Of a DNA stretch of 64,000 bases, positions 32,912 through 47,000 are shown in pieces. This DNA comes from Gorsachius magnificus (lineage: Eukaryota > Chordata > Aves > Pelecaniformes > Ardeidae), in the NCBI GenBank assembly GCA_034008185.1, contig CM067082.1, positions 8,230,984 through 8,294,983 of the forward strand, given 5' to 3'. A model generated the notes under the pieces. The model worked only from the letters and a program-made list of their open reading frames with translations, did not search any database and was not told the origin of the DNA. A program made the position numbers and the translations under genes. Within the stretch, counting starts at the first letter, position 1. The number at the start of each line of letters is the position of its first letter.

Positions 32912-33801
32912 GATCATAGAATCATAGAATGTTTTGGGTTGGAAGGGACTCCTAGAGGTCATCTAGTCCAACCCCCCTGCAGGGAGCAGGGACACCACTA
33001 ACTAGATCAGGTTGCTCAGAGCCCCATCCAACCTGGCCTTGAATGTTCCCAGGGATGGGGCCTCCACTACCTCTCTGGGCAACCCATTCCAGTGTTTCAC
33101 TACCCTCATTGTAAAGAATTTCCTCCTTATATCCAGTCTAAACCCACCCTGTTTTACTTTAAAACCATTACCCCTTGGCCTGACACAGCTGGCCCTACTA
33201 AAAAGATTTTCCCCATCTTTCCTATAGGCCCCCTTTAGGTACTGAAAGGCCGCAATCAGGTCTCCCTGCAGCCTTCTCTTCTCCAGGCTGAACAAGCCCA
33301 ACTCTCTCAGCCTGTCCTCACAGGAGAGGTGCTCCAGCCCTCGGATCATATTTGTAGCCCTTGGATCATTTTTGTAGCCCTCCTCTGGACCCGCTCCAAC
33401 AGGTCCATGTCCTTCTTGTGCTGAGGGCTCCAGAGCTGGACGCAGTACTCTAGGTGAGGTCTCACCAGAGCAGAGTAGAGGGGCAGAATCCCCTCCCTCG
33501 ACCTGCTGGCCACTCTTCTCCTGATGCAGCCCAGGGTACGGTTGGCCTTCTGGGCTGCCAGCGCACATTGCCGGCTCATGTCCAGCTTTTCATCCACCAG
33601 CACGCCCAAGTCCCTCTCAGCAGGGCTGCTCTCGATCCTTTCTTCCCCCAGCCTGTACTGATACTGGGGGTTACCCCGACCCAGGTGCAGGACCTTGCAC
33701 TTGACCTCGTTGAACCCCATGAGTTTCACACAGGCCCATCTCTCCAGCCTGTCCAGGTCTCTCTGGGTGACATCCCCGTCCTTCTGGCATATCAACCGCA
33801 C
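32912..33801 (-). mobile_element. CR1 copy F nested in CR1 copy D
   Basis: A reverse CR1 of the A/B subfamily. It starts with ATCATAGAATCATAGAATG and runs through the 3' tail to the reverse transcriptase just past the FADD region, 5'-truncated at about 33801. It sits inside copy D, whose tail continues immediately after. It is therefore younger than D. Confidence 0.92.
33002..33801 (-). pseudogene. CR1-F reverse transcriptase C-terminal relic
   Basis: Thumb and C-terminal part of CR1 ORF2 on the minus strand, from the [13 protein letters not shown] block near 33760 to the natural end of the frame near 33002. A 20-bp tandem duplication (33341-33360 and 33361-33380, two mismatched bases at the 5' edge and one inside) shifts the frame between the thumb and the C-terminal segment. 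The palm domain with FADD is missing through 5' truncation. Confidence 0.88.
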
Positions 33802-33850
33802 TTCAAGGTCTTTTCCAAGCTAAACAAGTCTATGATTCTGTGAGTCTATT
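33802..33850 (+). mobile_element. CR1 copy D, terminal tail
   Basis: TTCAAGGTCTTTTCCAAGC followed by a degraded octamer pair (CTATGATTCTGTGAGTCTAT). This is the forward CR1 tail expected to follow GATGATC at 32911, and it completes copy D on the far side of the nested copy F. Confidence 0.85.
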
Positions 33851-36800
33851 TACATCTTTGTCCTTTCCTTGTGTGTTCTTCCATTATGGACATCATTGCA
33901 CCTAGCAAAGCAAGTACCATGAAGTTCCCCACTCTTTCATTTTAGGCTTCGCTGGGCAGTAAGACCAAGCCACCCTAATGCTACAGCTCAATGAGTTGTG
34001 CAGCAGCGTGAGCCACAAGGTATCAGGGGAGGACTGGAAATATGCTGTTTGTTGGCTCTGGTCCTCTGTCAGCATTGACTTCAGTATCATAGTGCTTCTG
34101 TGAATGACAGCATGTTCCCCCAGTTCAGCTATGGAAAAAGAAGGGAATATCCTGCATGTCATCTGCCCTTGTTTTGAAGAAAAATATTACTGAGCCCAAA
34201 TATGTGAGATTTTTACTGTATGCTTTTTCTCCCTCTAGCTTTGACATGGTGTGTAGAAGAGAAATCTTTTTCTTCATTTACATTTTACTAAGCAATGCAT
34301 TGACCATGTGGAGGACAGAATAAGACTCATCAGTCTTAAAAAGTGAAGCTTTCTGCTGGTCCTACTGAGGCATTAGGATCTCCACATACCATCTCATCTC
34401 TGCACTGCAGGTTCTTGCACTGAGAGTGGTTGAGGTGGGGATCCCCCAGCGGGAGTTGCCACATCCTTTGAAACAGTCCTGGCTGCTCTAATGGTGGTGA
34501 GGAAGCCTTTTGGATCAAGAAGGCACATCAGGCAATGAAGGGCCAGTAAACTCCACACAATTAAATCTTTCTACCAATGGGAATAATCAGCAGACATGTG
34601 CAGCCCTGGTCACCAAAGGACGTGTTCTCAGAAAGTCAGGGGCATCTTTTCTCTACCCTTTGCTACTTTGCTGTGATGACTCTGCAGTGAGACTGCTGGG
34701 GCTGAGGGTGGCCTGGGTACAGGCACGTAGACTGAAGTTATCAGTCACTTCCCATGAACCACTGGACAGGCACAAAATTTTCTTCATTGTTAAAAGCCAT
34801 TCCTTACCAACCACCTTTCCCAGTCCAGTCCTCCAGTGCTTGGACTTTGTGCCCACACACATCCACCCCTCATTACTGTAGGGGTTAGGACCTATGGTCC
34901 TTTGCCACTGTAAAGATTATACTTTTGTGTTGCTTGTTGCAGGACAGGAAGGAGATGATCAGTGTTTGAACAGAGTCTGTGTGTAATGGGCAGCCCTGTG
35001 GTGTCCCATTTTTATCTTTGACATCGTCCTTCCATGACTTGTCTAGACAAAAAACAGTGTTCTGAAAGGCCACAAGACAGCAGGAGCAGTTGGTGCAACC
35101 CTACAACTGATTTTGATGGGCTGCTGCTCCCTTCTCCAAGTTCTTGCAGGGACAGGGGGAGCCAACTGGCTGACGAGCCACTAACTCACCAACAGGTACA
35201 ATACTTGGTGCAGCATCAAACAGCTTCTGCAGGGACTCACACTGAGCTGCTGATTGCCTGGATCTTGCTTATGGTCTAGGTAAACTCCAAATTCAGTGGG
35301 ACCCAAGATCTCCATCCTTGCACAGAGAAAGGGGCAGTCACCTTGCATGGAAACAAGCTGCTGCCCATCAGCTGCATCTAGAATCAAACTTCCAACTTCT
35401 ACTCTTGCCCCCAGTTAAGCACAGGTTTTAATGATCTGTTGAACTTGCACAAGCAATGTAAATTGCCCTGAATATGCCTATCGCACAGAAGACTATACAC
35501 ACAAATGCATGAAGCTGTCACCCAGCCCTCATCTTCCAGGGGAGCTTCCTCTAAGGAACTCCCCAGAGTCACCCAGAATTTTGAAGGTCTCAAGGAAGCT
35601 CTCCTAGAGCTAAGCAAAATATTTAGCACAACAGCCACACACCCCCAAAATGCCACCCGTGTAACTGGCAGACCTGTGGAAATGGCTTTAAATTTGTTGC
35701 AACAGCAAAGTATTCCAAAGTTCCCAAGATTTTTGTGCATTTTACAGTGAAAGGACATTTATTGCCACTTTTGTGTGTAAGCTGCCTACAGCTCCATATT
35801 ACTCAGGGTATAAAGCAGATGAGCAAAAGGCCTTTAAACTAGTGTTGTTGCACCTCTGATCTTGATTGATGTTGACACCAATTAGCAGAAAAGGAATCTT
35901 CCAGATAAAGGAAAAGAAGATTTTATTAAGCCCTAAATGCCAAGAGTCAGAATTCAATGCAAAATTCATTAGTGCTTATGGCAGGAGTCCTACCAGCTAT
36001 TGCCAAGGGGTTAAAGGGAAATAAAAATTACATAAATAAGATTCTCAGGACTTTTAAATCCTAGCTTGAACGGTAAATGTGTTTGGGTAATTTTATCTTG
36101 CTATTCTATCCCCCTTACTTGTAAAGGTTGTTCTGTTACACTCACTAGTTTTAATCAGAAGCAACTCCTACTGAAATCAGTTGTGTTCCTCTGAATGAAG
36201 AACAAAGAGAAAAATAGAGGTCATATTCCTTTCATTCAGTTCTAAATCCATTTTTGTAAATAAAACATTCACCAGGTGGAGGAAGGAGGTCTTCACATAG
36301 TATAAATATAAATTTAAGATGTATAAATGAATATATAAATGCATATATATATATATACACACACACACAGAGGATCAAAAGCTGATTTTAAATTTCTGGC
36401 TGATGTACAGAGAGTGACACAAAGCCAATGATATTTGTCTTTGCAGACTTTTACCCATACACAGTTGCTCAGAAAAATAAAGGAGCTTTGCAAGTTTCCT
36501 TATGTTGTATCACCAACAAATCCCAGTTTAACAAAGCTCTGAAAAATACCTGAAAGCTTTGTAAAAGCAAAGATTAAATATGCTTTTTATGAACTGGAAA
36601 TGAGATTGTGGCAGTTAGGAGTTTGGAGAACTTTGAGCACCTGCTCTGTAAGAGAAGTGCCACAGTGGCCTGTTATTCTAATGTACAGACCTTGCAGAAA
36701 CTACTTCGGAGTGGAAACAAATATTTGGGCAAGATGAGGTAGTTCCTTCCTATGACCTGGGTTCATAACACTCTTGCATATTCACGTCTTTCCATGTTCA

Positions 36801-37866
36801 CTAGATCATGTTTTGCTCTCTAACACTAAGCTCTTCAGCTTTGTAAGGAAAATCACAGGTCTCAGTTCCCAAAGACTGAGCTCTTGCCTGCCCGGAAACA
36901 TACCCACAGATTTTCATCCCTTTTTCCTTACAGGGTGTCTGTTCTTTCAGTTCAAAGGACTGCACACAGAAGTGCTAATTTCTTACAACTCAATTTATCC
37001 AATGATAATTCAATTTCAACATGTTCTAAGATATGTTCTTCCACAGGCAGAGGATCTTGATGACCATCAGTTTACATCTACTTGTCAGTAGCCCCAGGGC
37101 AAATGTTGACTCTGAATTTACCTTCCAGTCTCTTTTACTGCATCAAATGTCATCAGAGTTTTTGACAGCAGCATCCTAGACTCATAGCTAGAAATTTACT
37201 GCCATTTCTGGCTTGTTGTGGATGTTAGGGATTTGGTTTACACATCTCTCATCTTCCAGGGTTAAACACTGCAGTTCTCCCTTTCACTTTACTCATGTAG
37301 TGCTGTTCTCCTGAAAAGACTTAATCCCAGATTTATTTTAAAAATTAAAGCACCCCATTGCCATCTTTGCATCATTTGTTCCTGCCCTCCAACCAACCAT
37401 TCTCCCTTCTTTAATACATACCTGCTGCTTATGGTAGGGGTTCATTTTCTTGTTATAGATTTGAACAACTTGGCACACAGTGAGAGCCTTGCTCTCTGTT
37501 TGGGGCTAAGCACTGGTTTTATTTTTTAAAAATCCTTGAAGGTTGCATATAAAAAACCCGCCACACTGTGCTCTGTTGTTAAATCACATACTCTGAAAAT
37601 CGGTGAGCCTGGAAACTCTGGATGGAAAAAGGGGAATCATTCTAGAAATAAGGATGTGGGATTTCAAGGAATATCTGATGTAGACTCCTACTCTTATCTG
37701 ATCCTATGCTGCCTCAGTTTCTCCTCAGTCCTTTTCAGCCACATTATGCTCTCACAGTGTTTACGTGTTCTGTAAATGAAGATGGATGTCTGCTCATTTA
37801 TGGTGGTTATCTAAGCTGCTCTGTTTCTTGGGCCTTGATCATACTTCTTAATGTACCATTTTTGGA
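33851..37866. other. Single-copy DNA, no gene recognised
   Basis: No gene or transposon recognised. It includes a (TA)n(CA)n microsatellite at about 36343-36369. Short open frames such as 34510-34881 and 35399-35758 show no recognisable motif. Confidence 0.5.
36343..36369. repeat. (TA)n(CA)n compound microsatellite
   Basis: A run of TA dinucleotides passing directly into CA dinucleotides, typical of a length-variable microsatellite. Confidence 0.9.
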
Positions 37867-38092
37867 ATAGAATCAGAGAATCATAGAATGGTTTGGGTTG
37901 GAAGGGACCTTTGAACGTCATCTAGTCCAACCCCCCTGCAGTGAGCAGGGACATCTTCAACTAGATCAGGCTGCTCAAAGCACCATCCAACCTGATCTTG
38001 AATGTTTCCAGGGATGAGGCATCTACAACCTCTCTGGGTAGCTTGTTCCAGTGTTTCACCATCCTCATCATAAAAAATTTCTTCCTTACTTT
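37867..38092 (-). mobile_element. CR1 3' fragment, reverse orientation
   Basis: Begins ATAGAATCAGAGAATCATAG and continues with the standard tail (CATCTAGTCCAACCCCCCTG) into the last coding segment, ending near 38092. About 225 bp, more diverged than copies A and B, and non-coding. Confidence 0.92.
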
Positions 38093-41000
38093 TATAATAG
38101 CAAACCTTTTTCAACTAAACATTTAAATGTAAAGAGAAAGAGCATTCCTGTTCTGAGCATAAAACCCATCTAGCAAAACCTGGAGCTAGAGCCACATGCC
38201 ACCAACCTTCATCACTTCCTTGCTTCATTCAGCAGCAAGTAACACTTCGCAGAAAGCTGCTCCCTCCTCTAAAGAATCTCAGCAACAAAATACTGAGGAG
38301 TCTCTGACCAAGAGTTGGCAACTATGACTTCTGTCTGTGTATGTACATAACAATCGAGAAAGCATCTATCCAGAGAAGTATTATGCATGCTTTCAATCTT
38401 TACACATCTAGAAGGGTGTCTCCTGTGTTCACAGAACTTGGGGAGAATGTTTGAGAAACCAGTAGGTGAAATGTATTTTTTTTCTCTTTCTATTGCTTCT
38501 TTATGAGGAAAAGATAGGAAAAACCTTGTTGTGGAAGTAGAACTTGTGAATCTGTCTCTCATAAGCATGCTGGAGAACTCCTTGGAGGACCAGAGTGGGG
38601 TATTTACAAATTTGAAATAACAAGGCATTGACTCAATCACACAATAGGTATACTCTCAGTCGGTTAACGAAGGAAGAAAGAATTCTTGGTTAAAAACCTG
38701 TTTGTAGGGAGCCGGATCTATTTTGTTGTTATATCTAGATTCTGCTAGTTCTTCCTTTATTACAAACAAAGAAGACAAGACTTCATGGGATTTCAAATTT
38801 ACAGTATATCAACAAGAATATTTTAAAGCTTTCTGAGGCAGACACGAGGCAAAATTTATAATTCTGCCCCTTTTCTCACTCTGGAGTTACCTGTAAGCAG
38901 TCATGCAGAGAATAGAAAATGAAAATTGAGTGGTTTTCATAGATATTCATATATAACAGGACCCCTGCAGAAATGCTTACATTGCCATCCCTGTCAGATT
39001 CTATGAATCCACAAATCCTGCTAAATACCTAATAACACAACTAAAGGCATACCTAGATGTGCAAGCTGCCACTTATTTATAAAAGGCCTCTTATCAGGAC
39101 CAGCACTGACAATATCTGCAAATGTCGAAGGGCCCTCAGCTGTCAAACAAGAAATCATCATCCATCTGCGTGATAAGTGTAACTGCCAGATGCTAAGTCT
39201 ACAAGCAAAATGTAAGGGGACAAACAACAGCTATCACCAGGACACCAGGGATGAACCTCACCAGAGAAAAAACCATGAGCAAAATAGCGGGGTTATTGTT
39301 AAGCCTGATCCCTTGTCGGTGCAACACCCATTGCTGACAGGGAACATTAGGAGCCTACCTAGTGGTGTTAGTGGCATTTCTGTTACTTCTGCCTATACAT
39401 CATCAGACAAAATGGTCAGCTTTGATTGTGGTAAGACTTGAGTCACTGCTGGTAATCTTAACAGCTACCATTTCAACTGGCGTTTCAACTCAAATCATGA
39501 TGGGTAGAAATGGTAAAACTATGGCCATGTGCATACTCTGAATCTACTCCATGATCCAAATTGCCTTCAGTCATGACTGACAAAAATGAGTACAACAATC
39601 TACATCAGGCTTTTGTCATCCCCAGCATTGCTAGACAGAAAGAGGTATTACAGTATGTCCCATGAATCTGTCTAATGCCTTCTAAAAACAACAGAAACTT
39701 CTAGAATCTACACTATACTGTGGCTGCGAGCTCCACAGTTTAGCTGGAAATTGTCCAGATTGTTGGGTGTAGGAAATAAAAACAGGATTTTCTTGACCTG
39801 TAAAGTAACTTACTGAGTAAAGATATTCTTTTTCTGAACTGACAGAAGATGGAAGTCATGCTCTGTAGAACATGTAGACGTAATCCACATCAGCAGAAAA
39901 ACACAAACAATTAGTTAGAACCCCTCTATTGATTGATGAAAAATAGACATATACTACCAGTGCAGACCAAACTTTTGAGTACCCAAAGTGTGTAAATTAG
40001 GCCCAAAATGTAAATTACACAGTAAGTGACAAGAATTTCAGAACATTGATCATTTTGAGTCAGTCATTTGAGGAAAGAATTCTTTTAGGAATGATAAAAC
40101 TGCTGGTCTTGACAACACCTGACAGCTGAGTAGATAAAATACCTTGGTTGAATGACAAATATCTGAGTACTCCAACCATTTATTGTGCTTTGATGTCAGT
40201 GTGTTAGTGCATGTATGTCATGGCACTCCAAAAATCAGAGAAGTATTCTTCAGAGCCAAAGAACAGTAGGCCTGTGTCCATACGGCATCATCTTCACAAA
40301 TGGCATTAGCATCCGATCTTAATTAAATTAGTTATCACCATTTGCTAAGTGGCTCCTAATACCAGAGCATGCTGGACTGTTCCCAGAAAGTCCCTGCTGT
40401 TTAAGTGCTTAACATCACTGAGCAGTTCCAAGAGAGCCTTGGGAGGGCATGAACAGAGACTCTATGCCTGTAGATCAATCAGCAGCTGCTCATGACAGGG
40501 GAAAAATCCAAAGTATGTAATTATTTGTAATTATTAAATTACACAAATTGATCAGCACTCCATAGGGATTGCACACTGAAAGGTTTACATAAAACCATGC
40601 GAGAGAAAGAGCCAACGGTGCAGACAACAATATGAACTATCAGAAATGGGTACTTGCACTAATATTTTTAGCATCTGTCAAAATATTAGCATCTATCAAA
40701 ATAAGAAACCAAGTTATGATCATATAAAATCTTATTTATTGCAGGTGACTTATGCATCACAGTCCAAAAGTAGGACTTTAGCTGTAAAATTAGTCCAAAA
40801 TTAGGACTTCATGCAAAATCAAAGCCATGTTGGTCTGAGCAACTTTCCTGGATATCTGGTTAGCACATCCAAAGCCAACTGCATATGAATTCAGATGAAA
40901 CATATGTGAGTTTGCTCCACCCTTAGACTCAGTAAGTTACTAAACAATTTTGCACATCCAAGACTGAGGGTGATTCACCCACAACTAGCACCTGGTCTGT

Positions 41001-44000
41001 CTGGGTATCGTACTAAACTGCATGCTTTTCTGAAGGCCAGAGAAATCAAAATGTGAAGTGAGTGCCTGCAGGAGCTCAGTTTCCAAATGGAGGTGAGGGG
41101 CAGATGAGGAGACCAACGGCAACCAAATAGTGCTGTGAATCACTGAACTTGCACAATAGCCCTCACACCTGCACGTGTGCTCTGTGTGGGAAAGATCTGG
41201 GTTTACAGAGTTAGATAGGCTGCACTGGATCACAATTGCATTGTCTTACTAGATACCTTAGACAAGCCAAAATCAGTATGTCTTTCTTGGGATCATCCTA
41301 TCTGATATCATGAAAGCACTAGCTATTACCAGAGAATGCATGTTGCAGGTTTATGGTGGTGCTGGAAACTTATCTAACTACGGCAGAAATACAAAAGCTG
41401 TGGCTGCTACAGAATTGAAAATGTACAACATAATCAATAGGATATTTAAAATTAGCATAGATTTAAAAAAAAAAAAAAAAGAAAAAAGAAAAAGAAAAGA
41501 AAAGGAAACTACTTTACCTAGTAACCTGAGAATGGACTGGGCAACTTGGAGACCTTCTCACACATGAGTCAGCTGGAGTAACAAGAACATGCAGAAATGT
41601 GATTATTATAAAAACGCAGAAATGTGTGAACATAAAGACTGGATGAACAGTACAGCACATCATGTGCTGTGGCATCATGAAAGAGTTGTAAAACACTAAG
41701 GATTTAGCCCCGGCAACCCATTGGTCCACCTTTTCAGTTCACTTTATGAAACTGTATCAGAAAACAAGAAAAGAACATGTAACAGGAAAAAGGAAGCACA
41801 GAGAGAGCTGTTCAGGCATGGAAGGATAAAAAACTTTTCTCTTCCCCTTCTGCAAATCTGAACAAAGGCAAAAGACTGAAGAGCCTTTTTCAAACCCTAA
41901 CGGTCCTTGACAGGAAAGAGGAAATAATGCCCTAATTGCCAAAAATGGCAGGGAGAGGAAAGAGGGCAGAATGTCACGGTTACAATTTGTTTCCAATTCA
42001 TTCTCTCTCTCCAAGGTTCCTTCTGCCCTTTAAGAAATCTGTACTTAAAAAATAATGGACTAGACAATTTCCAAACCAGGAGCCTGGTATAATTCATTTT
42101 AATGCCACTCCAGTTGGCTGGGCAGTACAATAGATCATCACATTGTGAGAGAACCCTTTGGTCCAGACTATGTATCAGACTGAACTTCTAGATGTATAGC
42201 ATATTTATCATGACTACGCTGTCACACAAGGTTATCATGCTGGTATGCAATATTTCTCCATCTCTCCCTTAGTGAATTTGGTTCTTTTAGCCAAAATGGA
42301 GCTAATCAACATAAAAAAACCCTACAATGACTTTTTCAGAGTCAGACACGCAGAGTTAAATATCTACCATGACACACTCAGGGAAGGTATCAGCAGACAG
42401 TGTGGTTTCACATAATCTTCAAGACTATTATTCTCAGTATGAGCCAGCGTTGTGTCCTGGAAAGATGTGCTGTATTATACTTAGTTTCAGCTACACAAGA
42501 TACCCTTCACTGCTTTTTCTGTTTAGAACGATCTCCATGAATAAACAGAGGATTTCTTTTTCTTAAGATTATTCTCCTCAGCATAGAAAAAGAAGAAAAT
42601 TCTGCATGGGTTTGGGTCACCTTTTTTCCAGATCCAGTGACAAAACACTTGGAACACAGCAGATTTGGGGTCACTTATGGTTCCTCTACTAGGAAACCAA
42701 GCTGAAAGGTCCAACATCCCAGGAGATGTCAAAGACCTCAAGATCAGAAAAAGTTATTAATTAAAACTTTGTTTTGGAAGACACTCCATGCTTGATATTT
42801 CCACTGCTTTCATGGGAAGTAAGCACTCTGAACTTCTGACAAATCAGGTCATTTATTCAAGCTCTTTACTGTGAACTCCGTCTCTGACTGCAACTGTGAA
42901 CTTTGATCTAGGAGGTTTAAAATATACAATGGTAACAGAAACAAAATCCACTTTTGCTCAAAGGTCACTGTCAATAGTGTTTATTTTTTCTGGTCTTGTT
43001 TTCTCTTCTAGCATACATGCATTTTTGTCTATAAGTGACAAGTTTGACCAGACCAGCATTGATTAAACCAACCTCACAGACTCACTCAATATTTCAATGA
43101 CTGAGGATTGCTGGAGGAAAAGAAGTATTTATTTTTGTTCCATCTTCCATTTCCAGGTAGAAGTGAAGCCAGCAGTGACAAAAATCTGCTGCACAAAGGT
43201 CTTTCTGTGCTATTCCCATCAAGAAAGCCTCGTGAATCCCCCAAGAAAGCCTGTTCTCATGTGTCCCACCTTGTTCCAATGAGCTTCTGAGGTCTGAAGA
43301 GCTGAGTCAAGGTCCCTTCTGTCTACCTAGACTACTGCAAACCCTCTGCTGCCTATTTTCCTCCTCTCCTTAAAAACCACAGCACTGCAGCTAAAGCCCC
43401 TTACCCATTACCATTCAGAATGTCTATCTGTTTACTGATAGTCCTTAACCCTTTTCAACATATCTCTATTTCTGTCTGTAAGGACCTGTGTTGCTCCTTC
43501 CTGCCAATATGTGTGCCTTTATCCTTTCCCCCTTGTTCTGCCCTCACACTCTTTCCTTGAGCTCATTCTTTCTTCTGGTCCATCACGGTTGTATCACCCT
43601 CCTGTTCTTGCTCGGACTTCCTCACTTTCTGTCCCCTCGACAGACTTCTCCCTACACTCTCTGCAAGAACCACAGCTACAGTCAAGGAGTGCATCCCACA
43701 GGCCAGTTTCCCTGAGTTATATTTGGGAAGGGCTTCACAGCACATCAGCCACACTGGGATAACTGGTCCCGTTCATGCTCCCACCTCCTAACAGCTGTGA
43801 GGTAGTGTGTGCCGCTGAGAGGGAGTTGTTACTCCAGTATAAGATCCTGCTGGATCTCTAAGAAAGAACAACCTACGTTTTGTTGTTGTTACTGTGAAGC
43901 AACAGCGATATTAGCAGTACTATGCTGTTGCTGCTTTTCAAGAAGAAAAATGGTGTTTGCAGCATGGAGGGAAAGGGTTGGCCACCAACATCTGGTAAGT

Positions 44001-47000
44001 GTCTCTCCAGTGGGCTATAGCCCCTTCAGTGCTTCTGCTGGGCAATAGGAAAATGGCATCAAGCTGGTCTGCCCTGGCATGTGCTATCCCACAAACGCCT
44101 CATGGCGGCTGCCATGATGGGAAAGAGCAAGATACACCTGAGACTTGGCAGCACTTGCACCCGTACGTTGCAGGGGGCAGGGATCTTTTGTGTTGAGCCA
44201 GCCTCCCAGGCCAGCCTCAAGCCCAGCAAAGGAGAAAGATGGTTTCATGTCACCCAAGCCTTTTTCCTGGCCTACAGGCTTGAAGAATGTAAGGTTGAAA
44301 AGAGCAAACACTTTGTATCTGGGGAGATGTGACTGGGAAACTGTTGGCTCAGGGCACTCAACTACTATATTCTTCATCATAGCAAATTTCACATTTAGTT
44401 CAGTGAGAGTAGACTTTGGCCAAAACCAAGCAAAGCCCTGTTCCTTAGGCTGCATTGCTATGCACAGCATGAAGAGCCTAATCAGGCAAATCTCATATGA
44501 TACTGGCACTTAGAAAGGTGCTCTTAAGGCAGCATTTTTCTAACTGAGGTTCCTAAATGAGCAGTGGTCCGTAGGATTTTCTGGCTCTTGACTATACCAT
44601 AGCCAGGAAGCCATGGACTAAGTAAAGAGGCTGAAGCTCTTTGAAATTATTTGGCTACTGCAGATCTCCCTGCAGGGTGCAGCAATGAGTAAGAACTTAG
44701 GTGAGATGGTCACAGCAGGCAACTGGGATCCAAGGGTTCTTGCATTGCCACATTATCCTCAAACATCGGCATAGAGTAATTGACATTTCTGTGCTTCACT
44801 CAACATGAGCATTACTTGCAATAATAGATGGCTTTACCTCAGAAATGCTTTAAAATTGTGAAAATATTAAGTATCGTAGCACAGTAGAACAAGTTCCCCA
44901 ATCTGCTTGTATTGATAGATATGAAAATCAGGGCTCCTGATGACTCACATTTTCAGGGTAATTGCTAAAAGAGAAAATTATCTATTTGTCAAGTCAACTC
45001 ATTAAACAAATTGAGACTTTGAACTACTTGATTTGGGTGCAAATTTAATCAGGGAGTGAAGGGGTGAATTGACACAGAACACACTTCCTATCTTCTGCCC
45101 TAGGGCCGTTTTAGATATTACAATAACACAATATTCGTATTGTTATTTTATAAGCGATCTGAAAATCAGTATTAATCTGTGTGCTTCTTTTCCACAGTGA
45201 ACAGAAGAAGTGCTTATTCATACACCTGTAGTTAAGATGCATTTGAAAAAGTAAACAGAGACTGTAAGAAGTTTAATTGTCTTTCACCCCTACTAATTCC
45301 AGCAGTAGGAGGGCAGGTAGTGCGGTGCAGACATGCTAATATCGCCACTTTGGGGATCAGTACCCATTTGCTGTTCAGGACTTCTACATAAGAGGCCAAA
45401 GTGCAAAGTACCAAGACCTGTCTAGCTCCTTCCCATCTCACTGCTGGCATGGGTCATGCTCCCGCACTGCCTAAAGCAGTCCTGGTTCCACAAAGGTACC
45501 CCAACAAACTTTCATCAGGCCTCTCAAGCTGAATCTCAACCTTTTCCAAGGATTCATTTCAGCATGTGAACAAAATCAATCCTACTCACTCCAATTAGGC
45601 AGCCAGTAAATAAATCTTGTGTCCTGTCATTGTAGGTTTTTATGTTGTGTTGCAGAGTGCTTAGAAATTTTCTCAAAGCACTTGCAGCGCTCCACTTGTT
45701 TCTTTTTGACAGTGAAAACTTTTTACTTCTGTGTAACCAGAGTGTTTGTTCAAGGCAGATTTCTGTGCCAAGCAGAATCTGTGCTGTATTTACAAAGTAA
45801 AAGCCAATACAAAGAGCGCTCACTGTAATGAACAGTGTTTGGAGTGAAAAGTCTAATGAGTATAGATGCTATCAAAGCTGTTCTCTTGCTCAGAAGTGAA
45901 TGTTAATGCCAATTACTCATGTTTCTTGATTAAACTCTCTCCGAACATTAAGTACTGCAGAAAAAAAAAAAAAACAACTCCATCTTAAAATATGCACATG
46001 GAAGTTGAGGCAGAAGCTGGTACCAAGAATCCAGGGACAAAGTGTGCTCTATGTTGTGGTCCTTCAAGGAATATTACCATGAAAGTGCCTTGGATGTGAT
46101 TTATAAAAGATGTCTGTGTTGAGTATTCCACTGGAGTACAGCCAAACAAGCGGACACCAGAATGAGATGGACTTTCAGGGCAAGGAAAGTACTTGCATGA
46201 GTAAATGACTAAATGAGGACATCTTCCATGGAGAAATAGCAGGTTCCACTAAAGATGTGTCAGTTCTCAAGATCTACAGCTGGGCATGATATAAACCATG
46301 AGAGCCAGCCAGAGATCTCTCACAGTTGGAGTTGGGATTACTGCCTCAGTTTGACTGGATCTGTGACCACTACTCTATTTAAGGAACTGTTCTGGGGTAT
46401 GTCTACAGCAATTTTTTTCTGTTGAATCAAAAGGGGCAGGTAGCCTGCTATATATCTGTACACCTGAGCTCTGGAATTAGGGGAAATGTGCCAACCAGGA
46501 AAAAAAGTCAACATCAAGTTTCTCTTAAAAGGTGAAAAGGCTTATTGTCAAATGTATAGAAATGCGCATTTGTTTTCCGTTCATCAAATAAGAGTTTAAG
46601 AGCAGAAGGGATGCTTAAACAGTCTGTTCCCAGCCACGTCCTCTGTCTCAGGCCATTGCATTTCATACAGCTTGAGCCAGATGTTTCCTAGGGCTGTGAC
46701 ACAGTGACACCCAAAACCAGACCTGGCATACTGAGCTACATGGCGGATGTAATACTGGGAGCAGAGAATAACAGGAAAGGTTAGAGGTGGCTGGTGGAAG
46801 AGCTGCTCTTCCTTTCCACGCCTGGATTCAGATGGGGCTGAAATCTTCCGCCCAAAGCCTTGAGGGCCTCATGAGCATCCAGGACCTGCTGAACCAGCTC
46901 ATCAGAGCACCGCTCACCAGAAGAGTTCACAGCTAAATAGATGTATTATATAAAAGTTGGGAGGAGAGGAATGGCAGGAATGGAAAAGGGTCTCATCCAG

